Shown here: in pieces, positions 25,789 to 37,700 of the stretch | How the letters are laid out: every line of letters starts with the position of its first letter | How positions within the stretch are numbered: the first letter of the stretch is position 1 | Source: Paracentrotus lividus | Lineage: Eukaryota > Echinodermata > Echinoidea > Camarodonta > Echinidae | Reading direction: 5' to 3' | Length of the DNA: 64,000 nucleotides | NCBI GenBank assembly: GCA_940671915.1 | Contig: CALNVZ010003426.1 | Span: 25,092,897 to 25,156,896 of the forward strand | The notes under the pieces: model-generated | The model's input: only the letters and a program-made list of their open reading frames with translations | Told to the model about the DNA's origin: nothing | Databases searched by the model: none | Made by a program: the position numbers and the translations under genes

Positions 25789-28700
25789 CTGTGAGATGGC
25801 AAAAATAACCCGGCCTTTTTAGGGTTAAAAGAGGATATGGTCGGTGTTGTTCTTATGGTAGAAGGGAGTGTATTCCAAACTTTAGATCCGGATATGCTTT
25901 AAAAAAAAGTACTGGACTATTAAATTCTATAGGGGTTTCACATCCATACTATACATGTGCTTAAAAAACAAAAAACAAACAAATAAAAAGAAGAAATGTT
26001 AGTTATTAAACAAAAACTAATACATTTATATTTATCTTTTAAAATTTGAATATAGCGAGAAATTATGGGGCACAGAAAAGAGCGGAGAGAAATCGGGGGG
26101 GGGGGGGGGGGGGGGGGGATAGTCAGGAATTCGTTTAAGAACATACCTGTAGGTACATCTATAGGATTGGTGTCGATACTAAACTGCTCACTGAAAAGAT
26201 TAGTAGCATTCAAGAAGGTCTTGAAAGAAAAATCATATGAAGTACTTGGCAGGAGCTCTCTTAATATAAAAGTAGTCCGAGAGTCAAAAAATCGCCATTG
26301 CTGCCCAGGTGGGGCATAGTTCTCATCCTGTTGGGAGGTCACGGTCACCTGAATACCATCAGACACGTTTGGATTTGTCCAAGAGAAACCCATCATATCA
26401 TATGTGAACTGAGATAACTCAAATCTAAATTCACCAATGCCCGCTGGATCTGAAATAAATGAAAAAAACAAAACAAAACAAAACAAATAAGTCATGCTCT
26501 CTGCTATCTTGTAAAAGGTTGTTACATCAATTAGGTGATTGCTATCATCAAAGGGATGTTGTTGAAGGGGAATGAACCTTAGAAAGAAATTTGGCTTATC
26601 TTGAAAACAGAAAATAAAACAAGAGCACTCACCTTTGAGCATTAGCATCCCCTGAAAAAGGTTCCCCATCCCACATATATCAATCAATTTTGGGCCCCAA
26701 ATAGTCCTTAATATGACAACTGGGGCCCATTTTTCAGATATTTTATGTGTGGTTACCATGACAATACCTGGCATAAAAAAGCATCATTTCCAAAAATTTG
26801 ATTTGTTTTATGCTGCCATATTATATTGGTCTGTATTGCATATTTAATGTCTTTTCTTTCACTATTTTTTCTTCATTCAATTACATTTCAATTGGAGAGA
26901 AAAAAAGGCAGTTGCTAAGCTGAATGAAATATTGATATAATCTTGAGTAGGAAAATAAAGCTGTTCTCTTACCTGTTCTATAATGGGTGATGTTACCACC
27001 GAGTATTTCAAATTGGTAAGCTGTAGCTGGGACTAGATCATTTATGTCGGCTAATGGGTATGAGCAGTTTAAATTGAGAACAGAAACACTATCAGTTGCT
27101 GGATCTAATGTGATGTTAAAGGCATCGGCGTCAGATAATGCAATTACTAGTGCTGCCCTTACACGGTCGTCCCTCGTAGGTACATTTATCACAGTCACTT
27201 GACCTTCTACAGCTCCAGTTGAATCTACATATGTAAATATAAAACAGAGAAAGAGAATAATATCAACATCAACTAACGAGGAGAGCCTTCCATAGATATT
27301 AATTTCTTTTGCTAATCCCCAGGCATTTCTGCCCTACTTTGGCAAAAGGAAGCAAGTGACAAAATTGACATTTCCTGTAAAAGAGCAAAATATGTCCGTC
27401 ATTTACACACCTAATGTCTTACCTTAAATATTTCAAAGATGGATAAACTATGAGACATGAAATTTGGACAGCAAAAAGATGGCACCACATAAAATATTTA
27501 AACATTCAAAATTTAAATTTGATCAGTATGTCACTTGCTTCCTTTTGCCAGAGTAGGGCAGATTAGTTGATGGTCTTTTCTCTTGTGTTGTAGGAATTGT
27601 ATTTTCTTTCTTGCTTGTAACACCTGTAATGTTTTTGCTAAAATATTGTATAGCCCATTACTTATGTTGCCTGGAACTAAACTAAAATAAATAAAAATAA
27701 AAAGCATAGCAGATCCTCATTCTACCAACCAGGGGGGTGTTTTGCAAAGAGTTAAGTAGACTTAAAAATCGCACTTAAACCGTAAGTTTTGTGCGTTATA
27801 TTACGCATCACCTCATTGCATTGACCATGCTCAGGGGATGTGCGCCATTGTGAAATCTATCAATTAGATTGCGCATTATAAAATAAGATGTGCATAGAAG
27901 TTAAGTACGACTTTAGGTCTACTTAACTCTTTGCGAAACACCCCCCTAGGTGTAAATAGGTACCCAGTAGAATGATTGAACGTCATAATGAATGGTGGTT
28001 GTTATTTTTCATTTTTATTGCGCTGTCATTCATAGTATGAAAATTTACACCTTATAAGTTGTGTTTGCACCATCTACAGTACATGTAAGTTTTGTTATAA
28101 AGACTGTGTGCAATACTTTACAAGGATGCTGCCCAGGTACATGATGTGGAAAGTGGGCTCTCTGAATTATACATTTACAATTTAACTGATAAGAATACAT
28201 TAAGAAATGCATTTAGACATGAGGCATGGCAGGACACCAATAAGAACAAGTTGGGTGTTACTAGACATCTAGAGAGGTTTTGGACAGTTAAAGGTTGATT
28301 GTTATTGGTTCTACAACAGAACGAAGATATACCTTTCAGTAAGCTCCCTTATTTAAAACAGCTTGAGTCTTGGGCTCAAGCTGGGGTGGATCACAATTTG
28401 CTGACCCCACAATTTGTGAAAAGCAAAGGAAATACTTGTATTGAAGCTAAATACATGTCTCTGGTCCACAGCAAAACTATAGGCAGCAATGATAAAACTC
28501 ATGTTGATAGACAACGACTATTAGACCGAGTAAGCCTCCATAGTGTAAAATTACCCATGGAAGCCTAAGATACAATGACTTTAAATATATATTACAAACA
28601 TTTGATCTTTAGTCAAAGTATAGTTAATTTATTTTTTAACAAGATTTATGAACCCACTTGTAGATAGGACGATCATTACAGGTTCACTCTCCTTCACTCC

Positions 28701-31700
28701 ACTAGCCAATGCTGTAACACTGATTGTATACTCTGTAGCAAGCCTTAGACCATTCAGGGTTAAGCTAGTCTCAGTTGTCATCTGCGGATCAAGGGTAAGT
28801 CCTCCGCATGCTGCAGCTGTTCCAGCGACAACATACTCTATATCTTCGCCAGTAGTCCCATCCCATGACAGTTCAATGGAGGTATAGGTTGTTGCTATCA
28901 TTGTAAGACCACCTGGTGGTAATGGGGCTGTATAAGTCATGTAAAGTATGAAAAGGAAAATGGTCAAATACAAATCACTGAGATTGTTCATGTAACAGTG
29001 ACACAATGGAGGTATAGGTTGTGGCTATCATTGTAAGACCACCTGGTGGTAGTGGGGCTGTATCAGTCATGTAAAGTATGAAAAGCAAAATAATCAAATA
29101 CAAATCATTGAGATTGTTCAAGTAACAGTGACAGAAGGTATTACTATTATCTCTTCATGTTTCTCTCCATACACCCTTTTGAAAGAAGACTAGTAGAAGA
29201 AAGTAGTCATGGAGAATGACTTTGTTACACAAAATAAGAAATCCCCCTTTTCTAAACAATGTTATTAATGCAAACTTAAGCCTAGCTGCTCCAGACAAAT
29301 TTTGTTGTGTGATTAAAATCGTGGTGCATTCAACAATACCAAATCATTACTTTTTTTTACACCATTTTTTTAAAAACCTGTTAATTCTGCTAGATAGTTA
29401 TATCTAATCAAATATTCTTCTTGTGGCACTCTCATGAAGCTTATATCTCATTGGTTCTTACCTCGATCTCGCCAAGAAGGGGAATAGATTAGCCGGGGCG
29501 GCTAATCTATTCAGATTTATCGCAGTAATTCTTAAAAGCAAAAATCTTTGGCTTTGGTTGTTCATGACTTTTTTTCCAAGTCTCCCACATATTTTGGGAC
29601 CAAATTTGCAAAGTGTGAGTAGCAAGTTACAGGCATACGCATTATTTTGTACCTGCACATCAGATCAATATTGCTCACAAATTTAGTGATTTCAATAATA
29701 TTCATAAAATTTGTTTGTGACCAGAGCCAAATAAGGCTATATATAAAGACAAAAACAAAATAAAACGTTTTTCACCAGAAAATCGTTTGTGAAGCTGGTG
29801 GCAAAAAGAGGGTTCAGAAATACCAAGTGCAGACAACGTACCTGTAAATGAAGACACATCCAACAGGACATTAGTGCTAGAGTTCACATAAACTGTGTAG
29901 TTGGTGCCTGACATCAAACCCTGATACATAACAAGACCATTCTCTTCATCTACCATTGGGTCTGCATGAGCTGGTTCTATTGAATGAGCATAGGTAATAC
30001 TGGGCACCACACCCCAAGCTACCTGGATAAAGTCAGTGCCAACGTTGACAAGGAATATCTCCCCGGATTCAGGGCCATCTGATCAAATGTAACATCAAGA
30101 AAGAAAAGGAGATTAACCCGTTGTATACTAAGCCCGTATATATGCGGGCTGAAGAAATATAGAACATCCCTCTTGTCGACTGTTTATTTCACTCATGATT
30201 GCGTAAACATAATAACAACCTCATATAATTCAAATCATCTGACATTGATCTATTTAAAGCTGTCTTTGTTTCATCTGTAAATGAAAAGAATTTCTTGCAA
30301 GCATGCTTGACAACCATGAATCATTCGGCTTTGTAAAAAGTTCTCAGTATACAATGGGTTAAAGGGGGTGTTAACTAAAAAAAAAAAAACGGGATTAAAG
30401 GGGGTGTAAACTAACAAGATGCCATTAGAAATCATGTCCCAATAAATACACAACTTAACAATATAATTGACAATAATTTCAGTAAAAAGGTGTTGTATGA
30501 TTGTTTAGTGCATTGTGCAGAGAGGTGAGTAAGGTGGTTCATCATTCAGCAAGTAAAAGGGCAAAATGCCTATGACAGTATCTCACACCATATTGCCCTT
30601 TTACTTGCCAAACGATAAGTTATTTCTACTTTTTTTTAAAAGACAGTTATTGATTTCTATTTACATGTATTTTCAAACTTTCAGATATCGTACTTTATAA
30701 ATGAAGGATGATGATTGCACACAATTCACATTCATTTGAGGAAGTCCAACACTGAATTTGAATTCTGCAAACTTAGTCAGTGATTTCAAAGCTAGATATT
30801 ACCACTAGAAAAACATTTAAGACAACACGTTGAATAAATTTCCATTATTCCTGTGACAAAAAATTAAGCAGTTGATGCTGTTCATACTATACATGTGAAG
30901 TTTGCATGAAACCCTAAAAATCCTTATATTGTTTGAGGGTTGGAACAAACCTGTCTGAGCCACCACAATGGCGTTTCTGTCCTGATCACTTCTCTGGAAT
31001 GGAAACAGATCCGTTGAATCCAGGTAAGCCCCGACCTCAAATGTGTAGTTAGTCAGTGGAATCAGATCGGTCACTACATAGTAGCCGGTGTAGTCTGCTA
31101 GCGCTATCGTTTCCTTGAGGATGCGTTCCCCGGTGGCGTTGTTAGTGACGTAGACCTCGTAACCATCATGAGGATTTGTTGGAGCAGTCCATGTAATGTT
31201 AGCACTGAGGATATCAATACTGATCAGGGTGACATTAGGTGGTGATTCAGTTCCTGATTCAGCAAAAGAGCAAGCATAGACACTTGGAAATGAGCATTCA
31301 TTTTCATGGATATTTCCTAAAAGTATATTCTCACTTGCTTTGGAGAACAGTTTCTACTTACTACTTCTTATGGAGTACTGCATTCGCTGTTATTTTCGTG
31401 CTGAACGGCCTCAAAACATGTTCACAGGTTCTTTAATTTTCACTGCATGTTCGTAAGCTCGGAAATGAACCCATTCAATGCATAGGAAATCGTGCCTACC
31501 AGTATATATTCGCCTGCTCTTTGCGCAAAATCCATGAAAATTAATGTATCGCTAATATTTCCACGAATACAGTACTTTACTATGTTTCAAAAGCCAGATA
31601 AAGCATATACTGCTTTTAATTAGGCCTGCTAGATTACAAAAGCTTGAGTTGTGTAACAAACAATAAAGAGAAAGCTTCCAAACTTAAAACCATTTATTTC

Positions 31701-34700
31701 AGAAATTTACATCTGTGACGTTTTACACCATTACCCTAAAAATCTACTCAGCCTGTCTTCTTATATGTACAAAGACCTCATCAAGTTTGAAGTTGTATCT
31801 TATGTGTTCTTGAGATAACGTCATAATGAGGTCAATACCTTGTAACATACAGAGTAACCAATGATTGTATCTCAATATCCTCATTTCTAGCACATCTATA
31901 TTCACGGAATAGGTTTAGGATAGACGTTTGAATTTAGAATTAGAACATTTAGATTCAGGGCACCCTATACATCAATGTACTCTTCCTTGGCCTTTTTCCC
32001 CCCTTATTTTTTTTTCATTATGTAATCATGTGTATATGTATGTGTTGAAAAAAATTATCAAATAGGAATTAAATTCCTTTTCGTTATCCTAGGCCACATG
32101 TTGAATGTATTTTTATTTCTATTATTTATGTTCATTGTCTTTATCTTTGCCTGAAATTGAATAAATAAATAGATAAATAATAATAAAATAAAATTGATTG
32201 TAACTCCATATGTTACAGAGCATGTCTTTGAAGTCTAACATACCGATTCTGAGTTGTGTGGAGGCTAAAATGCCGTTTTCTCCTGATACGGTCACATTGA
32301 AGACAACTCCTAGCTCCGTTACTACAACTTCATAAGATGAATCACTGACTGTAAGCATCGCACCACCTTTTACAACATCAGGCTCAAATGCCAGAGTGTA
32401 AGTTGTGGAGCCATCACCTCTCCAATAAATGATGTCAGAGTTAGATGTGGTTTTGGAAACTAAGATTTCTCCCGCGGGGATCTCGTCTGTATGGATTCAA
32501 TAATAATAGGACACATTTATAAACAACCAAATACTGTACATTTCTAGCTGGTTTATGGTATTGTTGTCTTAGCAATACAAGATGAACCATTATTATGCAA
32601 TTTTTCATTTACTGGCCCTGTACTAATGTACAATAATGATACACAAGAAAACCTGGTAGGCGGTCTTTATGCAAAATTTAATTTTGCACTAAAAAAATCT
32701 GTTTGAGAGGAGATAAAGGCACTCTCATCTGCCAATCTTCTTGAGTGTTATTCTCATAAAATAATTTGGTTCGAATTGATTAAACATGTACTCAATTTGC
32801 ACCACTTGTACAATCTTGTAATTTTTTTTCTTTTGGCGGGGGTGGGGAGAGGAAATAACACATTTCTTATTTTATAGTGTCTAAGTATGGTCATTGTTGC
32901 GTACTGGCAATAAAAAATTGTTACCATTTTTATTCATAAAACTTTCCAATGATATATGCCCTCAATTTATTTGATGTTCTGACACACCAATATTAGCTTC
33001 AGGCTTGGATAAAGAGAGTAATTTGTACGGAAAGAGCTTTTCCAGCTGCCTCACCCATATTTATGGAATAAACTACCAATGAGAATAAGAGAATAATAAT
33101 AACATATTTAGACAATTTCAAATCCAAGTTCCAATTCTTTTTTGCGAGTAATCATTGATACATCTGTGTTTCATCTTCTTCTGTCCTTGTGTGCTTCCTG
33201 ATAGAATTCCAAGATGGTTGATTCCATGTAAATGCATATATATTGAATTATCCAGTTTGTCTGTATACTTGCCTGTAGCATTTGTTATAGGCACTGGTTC
33301 ACTGTTGAAATCTCCCATGTTTCGGGCACTGACTATAGAGAAAGTGTATGTTGTGGCTGGGGTGAGCATGGTGAAAGTAAACTCTGTTGAATCCTCAACC
33401 ATCACTGGATCACCATTCATTGATGTTTCCCTCAGAATATAGTTTTCAGCATCATCAACTGCATCCCACTGTAGTGTGATCTCAAAGAAGGTGTTAGCAG
33501 TAACCATGAAGGATGCAGGGGGACTCAGAGCTAGAGAGTGCGATGGAATATAAGAATGAAAGTACTTAAGTATTTTACTATTACTACAAGCCTTCCTCGC
33601 ATCTCATCTTGTCAACTGGTTTACAGTCCTTTTCAGGACTAAATCAAGAAAAGAGAACCTCTAATTCTACTCTCTTCTCTCTATCTCGCCTATCAATTTT
33701 CTACTTTCTGTAACTCTCCATTTCCTCTTCCACTCTCTCAAACAGTCCTTTTCAGGACTAACTACACGGTGAATTGTAAACCTCATCACCATATTCGAAT
33801 CCACCATGCAAGCATCTACATGTACCTTCAAACATCATTTACTTTAGTATTTCATTCAATTTTATATGTTTGCGATAAGGTCATTTTCACAAAGATGTAA
33901 CCAATCCTTAAAATCAAAAAATATATTTACCTCTGTTCACTTCTTGACATAAAAATGTTTTATGAGAAAGGAAAACAGAAAATTACTCCAAATACATGAC
34001 ACAAATTCTCAGTATTTCTTCTCTAATCCACTAGCAACACCATTAAAGGAAAATAAATTATTGTATGGTTGATCTATAGAAACAAAATGCTTGATACATG
34101 GTACTGATTTCAACCCCCTTTTCCATCTTAATCTTTAATTGTGATTTACAAATGTATAGAAATGTAGAAATGACACACAGGTGTTATTACACAATCATCT
34201 ATTACAATTATTACCATCAAAATTGTTTTGAAATGTGCTCACTCTACAAAACAATATACATCATATGAATACCACTTGGGACCAGGATTGTGAAGCCTTG
34301 TGTTGCACCTAAACCGCCCAAGACTGCCCGTCAGCTTACTCACTAAACTGCCCCAAACTGCCCGTTTATGGGCGCTACAGTCATGATATTATCAAAAATA
34401 TGTGATCAAACATGCCAATAATTGTTGTGCATTACTCATGGGATGTCTGCTGTACGATTAGGTACAAAAAACGAGAGTATGTTTTAGGAGCATTTCTTAT
34501 TGAAAAACGCTGATGCAAACACAGCAAAACCCTTTCCATTAGGGAGTAAGCCGACACTTTTCACACAGTCCTTAGGTGCTAAAGGGTTAAGATGAACCTT
34601 GATCCTTACCTGTACTTTCCATTTGCTGAGCAACTGAACTATTCAGATTCATGAAGACAGACACAACGCTGAAGGTGTATTCTGTGTATGCTTCAAGGTT

Positions 34701-37700
34701 GCTGAACGTGATTGGGCTGGAGACATCTGTTACACTCTGAGATACCTCAGACCCCCCGGTAGTAGGACTATAGGATACAAAGAAGCTTTCAATGCCATCG
34801 CTTGGTGCAGTGATGTTCATCAACAAAGTGGCATCTGAAGGGCTTCCTCTCTCTAGAGTAACAGTAGGTTGTTCAGGCACTGAAAAGACATACCGTTCGT
34901 AATACACTTATTCATGTATATATTAAAATTCTTCCCAAGAGTAATTGAATTTATTACAAATGAATTCAGGATAATAATTAAACTATCAAAAAAGGCAGCT
35001 TGTTCTTGATTTATATCATGTACATGTACTAGATTTTTTTGGCCCCACACAGGTGAAAACAACTTTCTAATAAATTAATAAAACTTTTCTTAAAGGGAAT
35101 CTAGTGTAGTGGGAAGGTGTGGGAAAGATGAAAATTATTATGAGCTTTCCTGTTATTTTCATGATATTTGGGAAGGATATCATAATAAAAAGCTCCACAA
35201 GAAAAGATTGCACTTCAAATCCCCTAATAGTCATAATACGATTCAAAATATACCACACAGCTAGGGTCCCGGACATTTTGTGTTGCCCCATACATGCATT
35301 TCTGTGTAAGTGCATGTGACTCAAAGCTGAATTGGGTTAATTTTTTATCATTTTGGCAATTCCAAAACCTCACAGTGCAAAATAATGCTTAGGTGAAATG
35401 TTATCAACCTCTCCAAATCACTTTTAGAAGGTTCAAGAGAAAACTCACATGTACACTCTTCAATGAAATCACGCAATGAATCCCCACTGGATCTGATGTT
35501 AAGTACATAGCATGTGCCAGGTGATAAACTAGTTATGGTTGCTTGTCCATCTCCATCGGCTGTGATACCACTACCTCCATCAACATTAACTTGATCACCG
35601 GAGTCCAAACCTGCTAGGGTTATGCTGGTACTATCCCTGTCAGAGACGACTGCAAATTGCTCAACTGTGGAATATAAATAATACAAAATGATGATGATGA
35701 CAATATCAACTATGACAGACTAATAATAATATTTTATAAGAAGAAGAAACATGATTGTACAAAGTACACAGTGTCTAATACTGTCTATTGATCGAAGAAG
35801 AACTTAACCTGTTGGAGACTGAGCTAACTTGGCTATAACACGCATTTCCCATAGACCCGAGCCTGAATATATTCAGGCTCAGTCCTCAATGGGTTAATAG
35901 TAATATCAATTAAAATAAACAATATGCAAATAGATACTAAAAATATTGTATGAATACCCACATGCAATAATTACAGTACAGTACTAATACATACAGTAAT
36001 TTATTCATGATGACATAGATACATTGCACACAACAATTTGATAACCAACATGAGATATACTTTTTAGATGCTTTCACTTGACCATTGCATATTGTCTGCT
36101 GAGATGCCTTCGTCTCTAATCCACAAAGAGAGAAGGCCTGTTGTATAAATGAATGAAAAATACCTTCACTAATGGTTTTGAAGTTACAAACGACTTTACA
36201 AATGATTGGTGATCAGATCTTGAGCTAAATGATTAACCCTATTCTGACTGGGGGGGGGGGGTCAATTTGACCCCCCCTGTACGAAATCCGCGACTGCCGC
36301 GCAACCGCCGCAATTCACAACCCGGCGCTCTATGACTTTTTTCTTTCAAGTGTCCCACAACTTTTGACACCAAGTTCGAAAAAATCGGACACCCCGTTGT
36401 GGCATTACGCAACATTATGTAATCGCATGTCAGGCCGAAATTGAACGAAAATCGTCATTTTGCATGCGTTTGTGTACAAAATACTGCTTTTCCTAAATTG
36501 CTTTATAACACTGATAATTGTGCCTTCTGAGCCTTTTCATTGATTAAATTTGTCTTTATATTGATCAAGAAACATTTCTCAAGCTTAAAAAATTACAAAA
36601 ACAAAGAAATACATGAGAAATAAAAACAATAGAATACATAAGAAATTCACAGAACAATACAAAAGCATTAATTTGAAATTTCTGAATTTGTCAATTCAAT
36701 ACTGTTGACTTTGCTACTCAGCAACTTTTAGAAAAAATTTGAGCTCCATAACTATGTTTATTAATGAAATATTAACGATTTTAATAAAAAAGCATCTAAT
36801 TTGCATACATGAGTATGCATAAATTAGCATAAATTAAATATGTGAACTTTTTTTTCGAAAAAAATATATCAGCGATACCCTTTACATGTGCAGCGACGTT
36901 CATGCAAAATTTCGCGGCGATCGGACCATCCGCGGCTGAGATCTCAGGGGGGGGGGGGATCAAATTGACCCCCACCCCCAGTCAACATCTCCTCTTGAAA
37001 AGCTCAGTCAAAATAGGGTTAAGCATTTGATTATTATAGCACCCAAGAACATGTTACAGTCATCCGCAAAGTCATTCTCAATTTTACAATAGACTTGATG
37101 AAACAGCCCTTGATGTTGGTTATTTTGAGTGTAAAATGGTACAGTAATGTCTTCCAAAGATTGGGATTCAGGTTTTGGGAAGTTTTTTAAGGACAAGAAA
37201 AATTAGAATGTTGACGACATACTTGTATTGAAGGGCATGCTGCGTGTCCTGCCAGTGAGCTGTACACCAGAATCTCCATCAGTAGCAATAGATGTGATCT
37301 CAACTGTGTACATTGTGTTTTCTTGAAGATCCCGTTGCTCGTATGTTGTGCTAGACTGTGTTATCCGATTAATTTCTTGATCACTAGAATCTGTTGTTAA
37401 GACAGACAGGAGTGTGAGTGACCACAAATTAAAAGAGCTCAAACAGAGAGAGAGAGAGAGAGAGAGAAAACACACACAAAATACAAAAACAAAACAAGAA
37501 CAATGAAAAGAGCTCAAAAAAAGCTGAAATTGAAAATCTCTTATATTTTTGTACAAAGGAAAGCTAAAATAAGCTTAAAATAAGAAAATCAATATGCAAA
37601 AGAGCTGAAATCACCTAAAAATCTGAACTCTCACGCCCCTGGACAACACACAGATTGTAGGGTATACATAATATCATGACAATACTATAATTAAGTACCA

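Noticed and set aside
25938..26774. 278-codon minus-strand ORF as a single exon
   Set aside because: Only 26147-26449 is FN3-like, and good AG and GT sites bound that part; the rest is open intron by chance.
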